Part shown: in pieces, positions 32,694 through 41,465 of the stretch
Numbering within the stretch: the first letter of the stretch is position 1
How the letters are laid out: each line of letters starts with the position of its first letter
From: Oscillospiraceae bacterium
GTDB taxonomy: Bacteria; Bacillota; Clostridia; Oscillospirales; Ruminococcaceae
NCBI GenBank assembly: GCA_022835495.1
Contig: BQOK01000001.1
Span: forward strand, 3,472,001-3,536,000
Length of the DNA stretch: 64,000 nt
Direction of reading: 5' to 3'
Made by a program: the position numbers and the translations under genes
The notes under the pieces: model-generated
The model's database searches: none
What the model was told of the DNA's origin: nothing
Seen by the model: only the letters and a program-made list of their open reading frames with translations

Positions 32694-34390
32694 TCTTCGC
32701 CATTCCCGTCCGGGATGGGGCCGCCGGGGCCGCCCCGGTTCTGCATATACTCCTCAAAGCTCGAAAACTTTTGGGCGGGGGCCTTGGGCGAGATCAGCAA
32801 AAGGCCCGGGTCCTCGCTGCCCGTGGGCTGCGCGGGGGCCGCCCCATGCCGGGGCTCGGGCCGGGAGGCCCGGCGCTCGTTTTTGCCGCCGCGCTCGGGG
32901 CCGCGCGGCTGTGCCTTCTGGGGCGGGGCCGGGCGCTCGGCGCGGGCAGGCTTTTGCGGCTGGCGCTGGGGTGCGGCCTGCTTTGCTCCCTGCCCGGGCG
33001 CGGGCTGCTGCGCCGCGGCGGCCGGGGCGCCCGCGGGCTTGCCCGTGGCCCGGCGGCGCCGGCGGCGGCGCTTGGCGCTGGCCGAAAGGCCCTCGCCCGG
33101 CTGGTTTTGCTTTTCTTCCATCGTTGGTTCCTCCCCTTTTACAATCTGCGGGCGCTCATTTTGCCCCGCCCGCCGGGCACTCTGCTCCTTTTTCGGCTGC
33201 GCGGGGCGCGCGGCCTGCCGGGGCTCCCTTTCCTGCTCCTCTTCCTGTGCCGGGCGCGGGGCGCCGGGGGCATAGGGGTGGTCCTTCACCACCGGGATCT
33301 TTTTTTTGATCAGCTTTTCAATCCCCTGCAGGTATTCCCTCTCCTCCGCGCTGCAAAAGCTCACGGCCGTGCCCTCGGCCCCGGCGCGGCCAGTGCGGCC
33401 GATGCGGTGCACATAGGTTTCGGGCACCTCCGGCAGATCCAGCTGGAACACATGGGTCAGTTCGCTGATGTCGATGCCGCGGGCCGCAATGTCGGTTGCA
33501 ACCAGAGCCTTGATCCTTCCGGCTTTAAAGCTCTCCAGGGCCGCCACCCGGGCGGACTGGCTCTTGTTGCCGTGAATGGCCGCCGCGCCCACCCCTTGTT
33601 TTATCAAAAAGGCGGCGATGGCGTTGGCCCCATGCTTGGTACGGCTGAACACCAGGGCGTTTTTTACCTCCGGGTCCGCCAGCAGAAAGGCCAACAGGCG
33701 CTTTTTGTCGCCTTTTTCCACAAAATAAAGGCTCTGGCGGATCTTGTCCACCGTACTGGCGGGCGGGTCCACCTTCACGCTCACAGGCCGCTTTAAAATG
33801 CTGCCCGCCAATTGCTCGATCTCTTTGGGCATGGTGGCGCTGAACAAAAGGTTCTGCCGCTGGGCGGGCAGGTGCTTGATGACCCGCTTCACATCGTGCA
33901 CAAAGCCCATGTCCAGCATGCGGTCGGCCTCGTCCAGCACGAACACCTCCAGGTGCGCAAGATCCACAAAGCCCTGGCCGATCAGATCGTTCAGGCGGCC
34001 CGGGCAGGCGGTAAGCACCTCCACCCCGCGGCCCAGCGCCGCCACCTGGGGCGCCTGCCCCACCCCGCCAAAAATCACAGCATGGCTCACGTTCACGTAT
34101 CTGCCGTAATTTTCAAAGCACTCGTCAATCTGCAGCGCCAGCTCGCGGGTGGGCGTCAAAATGAGCGCCCGCACCCCCTTGTGATTCGGGTGGCCCGCGG
34201 CGAGCCGCTGCAGGATGGGCAGCGCAAAGGCCGCAGTCTTGCCGGTGCCGGTCTGGGCGCAGCCCAACAGGTCCCGCCCCTCCAGCACCGGGGGGATGGC
34301 CTTCTCCTGAATGGGCGAGGGCTTTTCGTAGCCCTGCTCCCCCACTGCCTTGAGCAGGGGGCGGGCCAGTTTCAATTCGCTGAAATCCAT
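32690..34390 (-). CDS. DEAD-box ATP-dependent RNA helicase with long basic tail
   Basis: A 566-residue helicase. The Q-motif (GYEKPSPIQEKAIP), Walker A AQTGTGKTAAF, DEAD box VLDEADRML, motif III SAT and motif VI HRIGRTGRAG fill residues 1-370. The remaining 190 residues are a low-complexity Arg/Lys/Gln/Ala/Pro-rich tail (with an SAKRRRRRRRATGK stretch) suited to nonspecific RNA binding. It probably remodels rRNA or mRNA. It is 24 bases after the DUF1015 gene and overlaps rlmA by four bases. This is the RhlE/CshA-like group. Confidence 0.95.
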   Translation of the reverse strand: MDFSELKLARPLLKAVGEQGYEKPSPIQEKAIPPVLEGRDLLGCAQTGTGKTAAFALPILQRLAAGHPNHKGVRALILTPTRELALQIDECFENYGRYVNVSHAVIFGGVGQAPQVAALGRGVEVLTACPGRLNDLIGQGFVDLAHLEVFVLDEADRMLDMGFVHDVKRVIKHLPAQRQNLLFSATMPKEIEQLAGSILKRPVSVKVDPPASTVDKIRQSLYFVEKGDKKRLLAFLLADPEVKNALVFSRTKHGANAIAAFLIKQGVGAAAIHGNKSQSARVAALESFKAGRIKALVATDIAARGIDISELTHVFQLDLPEVPETYVHRIGRTGRAGAEGTAVSFCSAEEREYLQGIEKLIKKKIPVVKDHPYAPGAPRPAQEEEQEREPRQAARPAQPKKEQSARRAGQNERPQIVKGEEPTMEEKQNQPGEGLSASAKRRRRRRRATGKPAGAPAAAAQQPAPGQGAKQAAPQRQPQKPARAERPAPPQKAQPRGPERGGKNERRASRPEPRHGAAPAQPTGSEDPGLLLISPKAPAQKFSSFEEYMQNRGGPGGPIPDGNGEE

Positions 34391-34414
34391 AATCCTCCAA
34401 ATATTCTGCCGGGG

Positions 34415-35695
34415 CTATACAATGGCCCGGCATTCCAGGTAATAACGCTTGTCCTGCGCGTGGCCCATGCTGAAGGTCTTGCGGGGCAGAACGCCCCCCA
34501 GCACCACGCCCCGGAACAGATCGCGTTTTTCAAAATCCGGCAGTAAAATGCCGGTGTTGCCGCCCCCGCTCAGCTCGGCCACCGCCTCTTCGCCGTGAAT
34601 GTAATCCACCGCAGCCGCCGGGTGCAGCATTAAGTAGTCGGCCAAAAAGGCCTCCACCGTGCCCACCGCCAGCGCCGCCGGGGCGTTTTTCACCCGCACC
34701 TGCCGCCGCCACGCTCCATACACCAGGGTCAGGCACTGCTCGCCGTCGGGCCCGTCCGCCGCGGCACCGTGGGCGGCGCACCAGGCCTTGAACTCGGCCA
34801 GCAGGGTGAGGCCCTGCACCCCGAACACCACCCGGTGGATGGGCTCAAACTGAATGGCGGGGCTGTGCAGGTTGCACACCTCGGCCAGGCAGAACCTGGC
34901 CGGGTGGCAGCCCCGCTGCCCGGCGTTCAGGGTCGGCTTCAGCTGCTCCCAATAGGCCTTGGCCGTGGCAAGGCTGTGGTTGCCGTCGCCCGAGGCCAGG
35001 GTCAGCGGCGGCGCGCCTGCCGCCAGGGGATATTTTGCGTCAAACACGGCCTGGCTGCCCAGCGCCTGTACCGCCGCGCCGATGCGGGCGATCAGCGCCT
35101 CGTCCTCCACCGCCCAGCCGGCCACCGAGCCGCCGTTCATGGCAAGCGGCCCGGAATAGAGCGGCCGCAGCCGCGCTTTTTCCGCCGCCACCGGCTCCAC
35201 CAGGGTGCAGCCGTCATCGTCGGCCAGCATCATCACATGGGGGCTTTCCAGGCATGCGCCCTGGCGCACCGCAAGGCGCGGCGCAATGCGGCTGGGCACC
35301 GTGCCCTCGGTGGGCCGCACCGCGCACGCCGCGCCGGGCCGCCAGTCGTATTGTTCCAGATCCACCAGCCCCAAAAGCCCCTGGCGCACTCCGCCGCCGG
35401 GCAGGGTGCGCTCCAGGTAGAGATAGCCCTCCACCTGCCGGGTGAGCACGGTTTCGCGGCAGCGGACCATGTTTTTGTGAATGGTTTCAATCCGGGCGGC
35501 CGTGTCCACCTTGTCCAGATACACCTCGGGCAGCACGATGTCCAGCGCGCTGGGGCCGCCCGCCGCCAGCGCCGCGGCCTCCTGCCAGTAATCCGGCTGG
35601 CTGGTATACTGGTCGCAGGCAAGGCAGGCCCACTGTTCCACACGGATCTCCTCGCCCGGCAGCAGGATGCGGCCAGGCTGAAAACAAAGCTCCAT
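34415..35695 (-). CDS. DUF1015 family protein
   Basis: A 426-residue cytoplasmic protein matching the DUF1015 pattern: an N-terminal PGEEIRVEQWACLACDQYTSQPDYW region, a central ADGNHS-like SGDGNHSLATAKAYWEQL motif (about residues 215-235), and the conserved IHGEEAVAEL and MPRKTTYF-like LPRKTFSMGHAQDK ends. Family members often lie next to serine/glycerate metabolism genes but have no proven enzymology. Here it is in the rpe-Rnf-like-helicase operon, 20 bases after the DUF4015-like gene. The family call is firm and the role unknown. Confidence 0.88.
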   Translation of the reverse strand: MELCFQPGRILLPGEEIRVEQWACLACDQYTSQPDYWQEAAALAAGGPSALDIVLPEVYLDKVDTAARIETIHKNMVRCRETVLTRQVEGYLYLERTLPGGGVRQGLLGLVDLEQYDWRPGAACAVRPTEGTVPSRIAPRLAVRQGACLESPHVMMLADDDGCTLVEPVAAEKARLRPLYSGPLAMNGGSVAGWAVEDEALIARIGAAVQALGSQAVFDAKYPLAAGAPPLTLASGDGNHSLATAKAYWEQLKPTLNAGQRGCHPARFCLAEVCNLHSPAIQFEPIHRVVFGVQGLTLLAEFKAWCAAHGAAADGPDGEQCLTLVYGAWRRQVRVKNAPAALAVGTVEAFLADYLMLHPAAAVDYIHGEEAVAELSGGGNTGILLPDFEKRDLFRGVVLGGVLPRKTFSMGHAQDKRYYLECRAIV

Positions 35696-35715
35696 CTTCC
35701 GGTCCCTTCCCCTTT

Positions 35716-36801
35716 TTACTGCAGGGCGAACGTGTCGCCCTGCACCACGGCCACATTGGAAACGCCGCCCTCTTTGGCGGCCCGCACCGTTTCAGCCAGC
35801 CGGTCAGAATCCTCTTCGCTCGGGGCCGTGTCCGCCCTGAGCGCCAGATTCTTCACTCCCAGCTCCGCGGGGGAAGCCCCCAGGACCTGGCTCTCAGCGC
35901 CGGCGGCGGCCACCTCCAGCGGGTACTCCACCCAGCACACGCCGCCCTCCTGCCATGTGCTGAGCACCTGGGCTAGGCGCTCACCCATGGAAAGGCCGCC
36001 CGTGTCGCCAAAGTTTGCCTTGTCGCGGCCTGCAACGCCGGGGAACTGCACGCCGGTGAGCCAGATCTGTTCGTAACCCATGCCCCGCGCCTCGGCAATC
36101 AGCGCGCCGATGTAGCCCACAGCTTCGTCCGAATAGGGGTTCAGCCAGGGCTTGCCGCCCGCATCCCGCGCGGCGTCCAGCCAAAAGTAGTCGGTGTCCT
36201 GGTAGCGAACGGCCATGGTGCGGTTCGCATTGGGCGCAATGGGGTCGCGGAACGCGCAGATGGACGCCACCGGGGTAATGCCCGCGTCCCGCAGGGCCGC
36301 GGCGGCCGCCGCCGCGTCAAAAGTGGTGGCCGCAATGCTGCCCTGGGCGGCCGGCGCCCCGCTGGGATAATACACATACCCCTGGCTGTCTTTTAAGGGC
36401 AGCACGGCGTATTTGATCCCCTGCTGCGCCAGCTGCTGCGCCGTGGCAGCCGCGGCCGCGGCGTCCTTAACGCCGGTGATCCCCACAAAAGCCCAGCCGC
36501 CCTCGCCCACAGCCTGCATGGGCTGCGGGGTCGCCTGGGGGGTCGGCTCCGGGCTGGCGGTGGCCTGGGGCGCAGGGGTAACGGCCGGCTGCGAGCTGGG
36601 CGCGGGCTCGCCCCCGCGTTTGAGCCAGTACCAGGTGCTGGTGCCGAAGTCGATCACCGCCGGGCCGATGAGCCAGCCCGCCAAAAACAGCGCGGCCAAC
36701 AGCACGGCGCCGCCGGCGATCCGCTTCGCCCGCTGGGGCCCCGAGTAAAAACTGCGCCGGTACCGCTTGACCTTGCCCAGATTTTTGCGCCTTTTTGCCA
36801 T
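35716..36801 (-). CDS. Membrane-anchored putative glycoside hydrolase (DUF4015-like)
   Basis: A 361-residue protein. A very basic N-terminus (MAKRRKNLGKVKRYRRS) and a membrane helix (about residues 27-50) are followed by a Pro/Ala/Thr linker with TPQATPQP repeats and a TIM-barrel-like domain. That domain has IKYAVLPLKDSQGYVYYPS, ASICAFRDPIAPNANRTM and YEQIWLTGVQFPG segments typical of DUF4015 putative glycosyl hydrolases. It would act outside the membrane on glycans, if active. It is 37 bases after the RnfA-like gene in the same operon, so a membrane-complex partnership is conceivable. Confidence 0.72.
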   Translation of the reverse strand: MAKRRKNLGKVKRYRRSFYSGPQRAKRIAGGAVLLAALFLAGWLIGPAVIDFGTSTWYWLKRGGEPAPSSQPAVTPAPQATASPEPTPQATPQPMQAVGEGGWAFVGITGVKDAAAAAATAQQLAQQGIKYAVLPLKDSQGYVYYPSGAPAAQGSIAATTFDAAAAAAALRDAGITPVASICAFRDPIAPNANRTMAVRYQDTDYFWLDAARDAGGKPWLNPYSDEAVGYIGALIAEARGMGYEQIWLTGVQFPGVAGRDKANFGDTGGLSMGERLAQVLSTWQEGGVCWVEYPLEVAAAGAESQVLGASPAELGVKNLALRADTAPSEEDSDRLAETVRAAKEGGVSNVAVVQGDTFALQ

Positions 36802-36838
36802 GACCGCCTCGCCGCCTTTCGTTTTTGCAGTGTTCCGT

Positions 36839-37450
36839 TCAGATGGAAGGCCTGTGCCCGGTGAAGCCGTAGATCGCCAGCGACAGGATCCCGATGTACA
36901 GCAGGGTAACGGGCAGCCCCTTGAACGCCGCGGGCACCGACCGGCTGCGCAGCTTCCGCTGCCCCTCGGTCACAATCACCACCGCCATCATGTAACCCAC
37001 GCCGCTGCCCAGGGCAAACCCCAGGGTCTGCAGCAGGGTAAAACTTTGGGTGGCGGTGATCAGCAGCATGCCCATCACCGCGCTGTTAAAGGTGGCCATG
37101 GGCAGCACAGCCACCACCTGCTTTGCGTTTTGCAGCCGAAAAACCAGCAGCACCAGCGCCAGCACCACCAAAAATGCCGCCGTGCTGCACAGCACGAACA
37201 CTAGCGGCCGGATCGCCCCCCGGAACGGGAGCGGCTGGATCCACCGGTTGGCATAGTGCGCCAGGGGCGCCGCAATCAGTTGGATCAGGCACATCAGCCC
37301 GCCGAAGGTCAGGGTGTCCACGGTCGAGTCCTCAACCAGCTTTACCAGGCGCGATACGCCCAGCGCGCGGCTGAACACGGCGTTTTGGGCGAATACCGCC
37401 GCCACCGCGTAAAAGAAGAAGACGCCGCAGGCCTCGATCACATTACTCAT
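36839..37450 (-). CDS. RnfA/NqrE-like membrane protein lacking cluster cysteines
   Basis: A 203-residue, six-helix protein aligning along its length with RnfA/RsxA. AQNAVFSRALGVSRLVKLV matches the canonical NNFVLxxFLGxCPFxGVSK, LPMATFNSAVMG matches LPLITTNCAVLG, and VPAAFKGLPVTLLYIGILSLAIYGFTG matches the family's C-terminus. Both cysteines that hold the intramembrane [2Fe-2S] cluster are serines here (Ser33 and Ser123). So the fold is kept while the redox centre is lost. The ATG overlaps the stop of the RnfE-like gene (ATGA). A normal RnfA would help couple ferredoxin-to-NAD electron flow to ion pumping; this one should not carry electrons the same way. Confidence 0.85.
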   Translation of the reverse strand: MSNVIEACGVFFFYAVAAVFAQNAVFSRALGVSRLVKLVEDSTVDTLTFGGLMCLIQLIAAPLAHYANRWIQPLPFRGAIRPLVFVLCSTAAFLVVLALVLLVFRLQNAKQVVAVLPMATFNSAVMGMLLITATQSFTLLQTLGFALGSGVGYMMAVVIVTEGQRKLRSRSVPAAFKGLPVTLLYIGILSLAIYGFTGHRPSI

Positions 37451-38103
37451 ACGCCGCGCTTCGCCTCCATATTCACATGTTTTTTATATGCGTTTACCGC
37501 GCTTCGCCAGACCGCGCACACCACCCCCAGCAGAATAAACCCGCCGGCGGGCAGGCTGGCAATGGGCAGCAGCGCCCAGGGCAGCCTTTCCAGCGGCATG
37601 CCGAAAATGGCCCGGGCGGCCAGCACCTCCCGCAGGCAGCCCATCAGCAGCAGGATCAGCGCATAGCCGCAGGTAATGCGCAGGCCCTTTTTAAAGGCCA
37701 CGCTCACCCGCTCTTTTTGGGGCCGCTCGTACCGCTTGATGATGAGCGGCTCCACCACCAGCATAGGCAGGTAGATGCCCAGCTGCAAATACTCCACGTC
37801 GAACAGCGCCCGCACCGCATAATACGCCGCGATGTAGGTGAGCGAACTGGTCAGGCAATAGGTCAGCGCCCGGAAGCGGTACACCGCCGCCCGGCTGAGC
37901 ACCGCCGCGATCACGCGGGTGGGGGTGAGCATAATCAGCACCGCCACGCACAGCATCAGGGCGTTGCGCCCGGTGGTGGCGGCCACCACCAGGGGGGCCA
38001 GGCCCATGCCCTGCATAACCACGGGGTTGTTTAAGAATACCCGGTCCCTGCGGGCGATCCGGTCCATGTTTTCCGAAAGATACAGCGCTTTTTTAAGCTT
38101 CAC
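37447..38103 (-). CDS. RnfE/NqrD-like membrane protein lacking cluster cysteines
   Basis: A 218-residue membrane protein of the Rnf-Nqr family with about six helices. FLNNPVVMQGMGLAPLVVAATTGRNALML aligns with canonical NNxxLVQxLGLCPxLAVTxxAxNAL, and QLGIYLPMLVVEPLIIKRYERP with [22 protein letters not shown]. The two cluster cysteines are replaced by Ala36 and, in the NC position, by Glu118-Pro119. MGCLREVL and LPAGGFILLG match the conserved later helices. The start is a GTG at 38103, overlapping the RnfD-like gene by 11 bases. Confidence 0.83.
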   Translation of the reverse strand: MKLKKALYLSENMDRIARRDRVFLNNPVVMQGMGLAPLVVAATTGRNALMLCVAVLIMLTPTRVIAAVLSRAAVYRFRALTYCLTSSLTYIAAYYAVRALFDVEYLQLGIYLPMLVVEPLIIKRYERPQKERVSVAFKKGLRITCGYALILLLMGCLREVLAARAIFGMPLERLPWALLPIASLPAGGFILLGVVCAVWRSAVNAYKKHVNMEAKRGV

Positions 38104-39097
38104 GGCGCACCACCCCTTTCCGGTTCATCGCGCGCAGGATCGCCCGGTCGATCCACCCGGACACCGAGTTCACCGCCAGCAGCGCAAAGCACACGCCGGT
38201 TTCGTAGCTGCCGTAATAGCGGAACATCATGGCCACCACGCCCAGCACCAGGCCGTACACGGCCCGGCTCACCTTGTTCTTGGGCAGTGTGGCCGGGTCG
38301 TTGATCAAAAACACCGCCGCATACAAAATGCCGCCGCTGCCCACCTCGTACTTGGCCGCCGCCAGCCGCTCGGCCAGGTGGCTCCAAGGCATGGACCAGG
38401 CCACGTCCCCCAGCCGCGGGAACAAAAACGCGACCAGCAGGCAGGCCCCCACGAAGCACAGCGGCGCGGCCACGCCGATGCGCCGCCGGTGCAGCAAAAA
38501 CAGCGCGCAGGCCAGGATCACCAGCAGCATGGTGGCGCCCATGGGCCCCGCGTAGTTGCCCAGCGCCAGATCCATGGTGGAAATGGTGGGCAGGCCCCCG
38601 TTGCGCAGGATGTGCGAGGGACCCTCCACCAGGGCCACCCCCTTGGTGCTGCCCAGCGGCAGGCTGGCAAAAAGGTTGGGCTGCGGGTAGGCGAACACCT
38701 GCTCCGGCCAGCTCACGGCCACCACGGCATACCCCACGGCCGCCGGGTGGAACGGGTAGGCGCCATAGCCTCCAAACGCCTCTTTTGCCAGCAGCACTGC
38801 GGCCAGCACGCCCACGATCACCACATAATAGCTCACCGTGGCGGGCATGAGCAGGGTGAGCAGCAGGGCGAACGCCTCGCTGCTCCACTCGCCCTTTTCA
38901 TATTTCTGGCGGCGCAGCAGCGCCACCAGCCGGTCGCAAAGGTTGGCGGTGATCACCGCCGTGCCGCACAGCAGCGCCACCCGGATGCCGTAAAAGCAAA
39001 CGGCCATGGCAATGAGCGGCAGGCACATGTAAACAAGGTCGGTGTGCATGCCCAGATCCTCGTGGATCGGGGCCGGTTGTTTTGGTTTTGTGCTCAT
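38093..39097 (-). CDS. RnfD/NqrB-like membrane protein without a recognisable FMN motif
   Basis: A 334-residue polytopic protein matching RnfD. KEAFGGYGAYPFHPAAVGYAVVAVSWPEQ aligns with the GGxGxNPFNPAxxGYxxxxxSFPxQM region, and VFLINDPATLPKNKVSRAVYGLVLGVVAMMFRYYG with the FFILTDP...GRLIFGxLAGLLxWxIRxxG region. Where RnfD carries the covalent FMN threonine in an SGATPL-type motif, this protein reads LPLGSTKGVALVEGP (residues 146-160), which lacks it. The ATG at 39097 has GGAAAGGAAACC upstream. It follows rpe by 44 bases and overlaps the RnfE-like gene. rnfC, rnfG and rnfB are not nearby. Confidence 0.83.
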   Translation of the reverse strand: MSTKPKQPAPIHEDLGMHTDLVYMCLPLIAMAVCFYGIRVALLCGTAVITANLCDRLVALLRRQKYEKGEWSSEAFALLLTLLMPATVSYYVVIVGVLAAVLLAKEAFGGYGAYPFHPAAVGYAVVAVSWPEQVFAYPQPNLFASLPLGSTKGVALVEGPSHILRNGGLPTISTMDLALGNYAGPMGATMLLVILACALFLLHRRRIGVAAPLCFVGACLLVAFLFPRLGDVAWSMPWSHLAERLAAAKYEVGSGGILYAAVFLINDPATLPKNKVSRAVYGLVLGVVAMMFRYYGSYETGVCFALLAVNSVSGWIDRAILRAMNRKGVVRREA

Positions 39098-39141
39098 GGT
39101 TTCCTTTCCACGCCCCGCAAAAGGCCTTGGCGGCCCGGGCG

Positions 39142-39792
39142 TTACAGGTTTTTGAGTGCGGCCACCGCAGCCGCCAGATCCGGCCGGCCAAACACCGCGC
39201 TGCCCGCCACCAGCAGGTCGGCCCCCGCCGCCACGCAGGCCGGGGCAGTGGTTTCGTCCACGCCGCCGTCCACCTCCAGCCAGGGGCGGACGCCGCGCGC
39301 AGCGCATTCCGCGCGCAGCATCCGCAGCTTGTCCAGCGCCCCGGGCTGGAATTTCTGCCCGCCGAACCCGGGCTCCACGCTCATCACCAGCACCAGGTCC
39401 AGCTCGTCAAGGTAGGGCAGCACCCTTTGGGCCGGGGTGCCGGGCTTTATCGAAAGGCCCGCCTTGCACCCCGCCGCATGGATGGCGGCAATGGTGGCCG
39501 CAGCGTCGCTCTCGCTTTCCAGGTGAAAGGTAATGCAGCCGGCCCCCGCCTTTGCAAAGGGCTGCACATAGTCCAGCGGGCGGCTGATCATCAGGTGTAC
39601 ATCGTAAAACGCCCCGGGCAGGGTTTTGTGCAGGCTTTCCAGCACCGGCACGCCAAAGCTGATATTCGGCACAAAATGGCCGTCCATCACATCGAAATGC
39701 AGCATGTCCGCCCCGGCGGCCAGCGCTGCGGCGCATTGGGCGCCCAGCGCGGCAAAATCCGCCGCCAGGATCGAGGGGCTGAGCTGGGTCAT
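39142..39792 (-). CDS. rpe: Ribulose-phosphate 3-epimerase
   Basis: A 216-residue TIM-barrel enzyme. SPSILAADFAALG at the start, the metal-binding MLHFDVMDGHFVPNISFG (about residues 30-48), DVHLMI, VMSVEPGFGGQKF and the phosphate-binding DGGVDE region are all intact. It interconverts ribulose-5-phosphate and xylulose-5-phosphate in the pentose-phosphate pathway. It is the first gene of the long operon that continues through the Rnf-like genes to rlmA, with its own promoter at 39865-39893. A GGGAGGAC site precedes the ATG. Confidence 0.97.
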   Translation of the reverse strand: MTQLSPSILAADFAALGAQCAAALAAGADMLHFDVMDGHFVPNISFGVPVLESLHKTLPGAFYDVHLMISRPLDYVQPFAKAGAGCITFHLESESDAAATIAAIHAAGCKAGLSIKPGTPAQRVLPYLDELDLVLVMSVEPGFGGQKFQPGALDKLRMLRAECAARGVRPWLEVDGGVDETTAPACVAAGADLLVAGSAVFGRPDLAAAVAALKNL

Positions 39793-39864
39793 AGGGGTCC
39801 CGTCCTCCCTGCGCGGCGCAGGTCCAAAAGCCGCACTGCGCCACTTTAAAAATATACATTAATT

Positions 39865-39893
39865 ATTTTATCCTAAAGCGGCCCAAAAAGCAA
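39865..39893 (-). promoter_or_regulatory. Promoter of the rpe operon
   Basis: On the minus strand TTGCTT (39888-39893) is followed after 17 bases by TAAAAT (39865-39870), about 73 bases before the rpe ATG, in AT-rich DNA. It would drive rpe and probably the seven genes after it. Confidence 0.65.
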
Positions 39894-39925
39894 ATAGGCG
39901 GCATTCTTTTTCACGTTTTTTGCAC

Positions 39926-39958
39926 AAAAAGGGGCGCTTTTCGCAAGCGCCCCTTTTT
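39926..39958 (-). terminator. Terminator after the histidine kinase
   Basis: AAAAAGGGGCGCTT (39926-39939) and AAGCGCCCCTTTTT (39945-39958) form a perfect 14-bp stem around TTCGC, with a T-run on both strands. It lies 28 bases after the kinase stop. Confidence 0.85.
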
Positions 39959-39986
39959 ATAAGGATCTCCACAGCTGCGGCGGGCC

Positions 39987-41459
39987 CTACCGGCCGGCCG
40001 CCTTTTTGCGGCGCTCGCCCGAGGCGGGCGCATCGCAGGGCAGCGTAAAGCTGAACTGGCACCACTGCCCCTCCTCGCTTTCCGCCCAGATCTCGCCGCC
40101 CGAAAGCGCCACCAGCACCTTGCTGATGTGCAGCCCCAGGCCGCTGCCGCGGGTATTCAGCCCGCGGCTCTTGTCTTCCTTGTAAAACCGCTCGAACACA
40201 TAGGGCAGCGCGTCCGCCGAGATGCCCTGCCCGGAGTTGCGCACCGATATGGTCACAAAGCCCCCGCTCTTCTGCACGCCAAACTTGATGAAGCCCCCCT
40301 CGGGGGTAAATTTGATGGCGTTGTCCAAAAGATTATACACCACCTGGTACACCAGATCCGGGTCGGCGTAGACCATGGTCTTCTGCGGGGCCAGGCCCTG
40401 GATATCGATGCGGCGGGCCTCGATGCGCTGCTCGGCGCTGAACACCACGCCGGTCATGCTCTCCCACACGTCATAGCTCTGGGCGTGCACCTGATACTCG
40501 CCCGCCTCCAGCTTGGAGATATCCAGCATGTTCTGGATCAGGCGGGTCAGCCGCCCCACCTCCTGGCTCACCAGGCCCAGGTAATGCTGGCGCATCTCAT
40601 CCGGGATGGTGCCGTCCAGCATGCCGTCGATAAAGCCCTTGATGCTGGTCATAGGGGTGCGCAGCTCGTGGGCGATGTTGCCCATAAAGCTGGCGCGGCT
40701 GGAATCGATGGTCTCCAGGTTGCGGGCCATGTTGTTGAAGGTGATCGCCAGCTGGGCCACCTCGTCGTCGCCGTCCACCGGCACCCGCACACTGAAATCG
40801 CCGCCGCCGAACTTGCGGGCGGCCTCGCTGATCCTGCGCAGCGGGGTGGTCAGGCGGGTGGTGAAAAAGATCGCCAGCACGCTGGAGGCCAGCAGCATCA
40901 GCCCCGCGGCCAGGATAAAGCTGGAAAACATATCGCTCACGAACACGCCCAGGCTCTCGGCGCTGGTGGAGGCGAACACATACCCCCGCACCCCGCCGCT
41001 GCCGTCGCGCACGGCGCCGCCCGCGGTGTAGTACCGGCCGGGGTACAGCCCGCCCAGGGTGCCTGTTTCAAAAAAACCCTTGTCGCTCTCGGCGGCACGC
41101 AGCGCGGAGGCGGGCACCGTTTTGCCCAGATTCGCGCTTTTGGCCCCCTCGCTGCACAGCACCAGCGTTCCCTCTTTGTCGGTAAAAAAGATGGTGGTAC
41201 TGCTGGTCTCGCTGATCAGGGCCATGCTTTTCTGCACCGCCTGGGCCAGGTCCGGGTTCTGAAGTAGCGCCTCCCGCAGCTGCGCTTCGCTCTGAAACTG
41301 GGTGGAGGCGATGTTCACCACGTCGGTGAGCGATTCACGCTTGTCATTCTTAAAATAGCCCATGACCAGATACATCTGGATGAGCCCCATCACCGCCGTG
41401 CTGGCGATCAGCAGCGCCGCGGTGGTGGCAAAATACATGGAACTGATGCTCTTGCGCAA
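39987..41459 (-). CDS. Membrane sensor histidine kinase (HAMP, HisKA, HATPase)
   Basis: A 490-residue kinase. Helix 1 (about residues 8-30), an extracytoplasmic sensor loop (to about 165), helix 2, HAMP (TTRLTTPLRRISEAARKFGGGDFSVRV), HisKA with the phosphorylated histidine in MGNIAHELRTPMTSIKG, and a HATPase domain (NLLDNAIKFTPEGG N-box; GSGLGLHISKVLVALSGG G-box). The start appears to be TTG at 41459, because AAAGGAC lies nine bases upstream and only six bases separate it from the regulator's stop; an ATG seven codons in is the alternative. It pairs with the OmpR-type regulator at 41466-42155. The signal sensed is unknown. Confidence 0.92.
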   Translation of the reverse strand: MRKSISSMYFATTAALLIASTAVMGLIQMYLVMGYFKNDKRESLTDVVNIASTQFQSEAQLREALLQNPDLAQAVQKSMALISETSSTTIFFTDKEGTLVLCSEGAKSANLGKTVPASALRAAESDKGFFETGTLGGLYPGRYYTAGGAVRDGSGGVRGYVFASTSAESLGVFVSDMFSSFILAAGLMLLASSVLAIFFTTRLTTPLRRISEAARKFGGGDFSVRVPVDGDDEVAQLAITFNNMARNLETIDSSRASFMGNIAHELRTPMTSIKGFIDGMLDGTIPDEMRQHYLGLVSQEVGRLTRLIQNMLDISKLEAGEYQVHAQSYDVWESMTGVVFSAEQRIEARRIDIQGLAPQKTMVYADPDLVYQVVYNLLDNAIKFTPEGGFIKFGVQKSGGFVTISVRNSGQGISADALPYVFERFYKEDKSRGLNTRGSGLGLHISKVLVALSGGEIWAESEEGQWCQFSFTLPCDAPASGERRKKAAGR

Positions 41460-41465
41460 AACACG

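Noticed and set aside
36839-39097. An ordinary Rnf complex locus
   Set aside because: The B, C and G genes are missing and the cluster cysteines are replaced in both small subunits.
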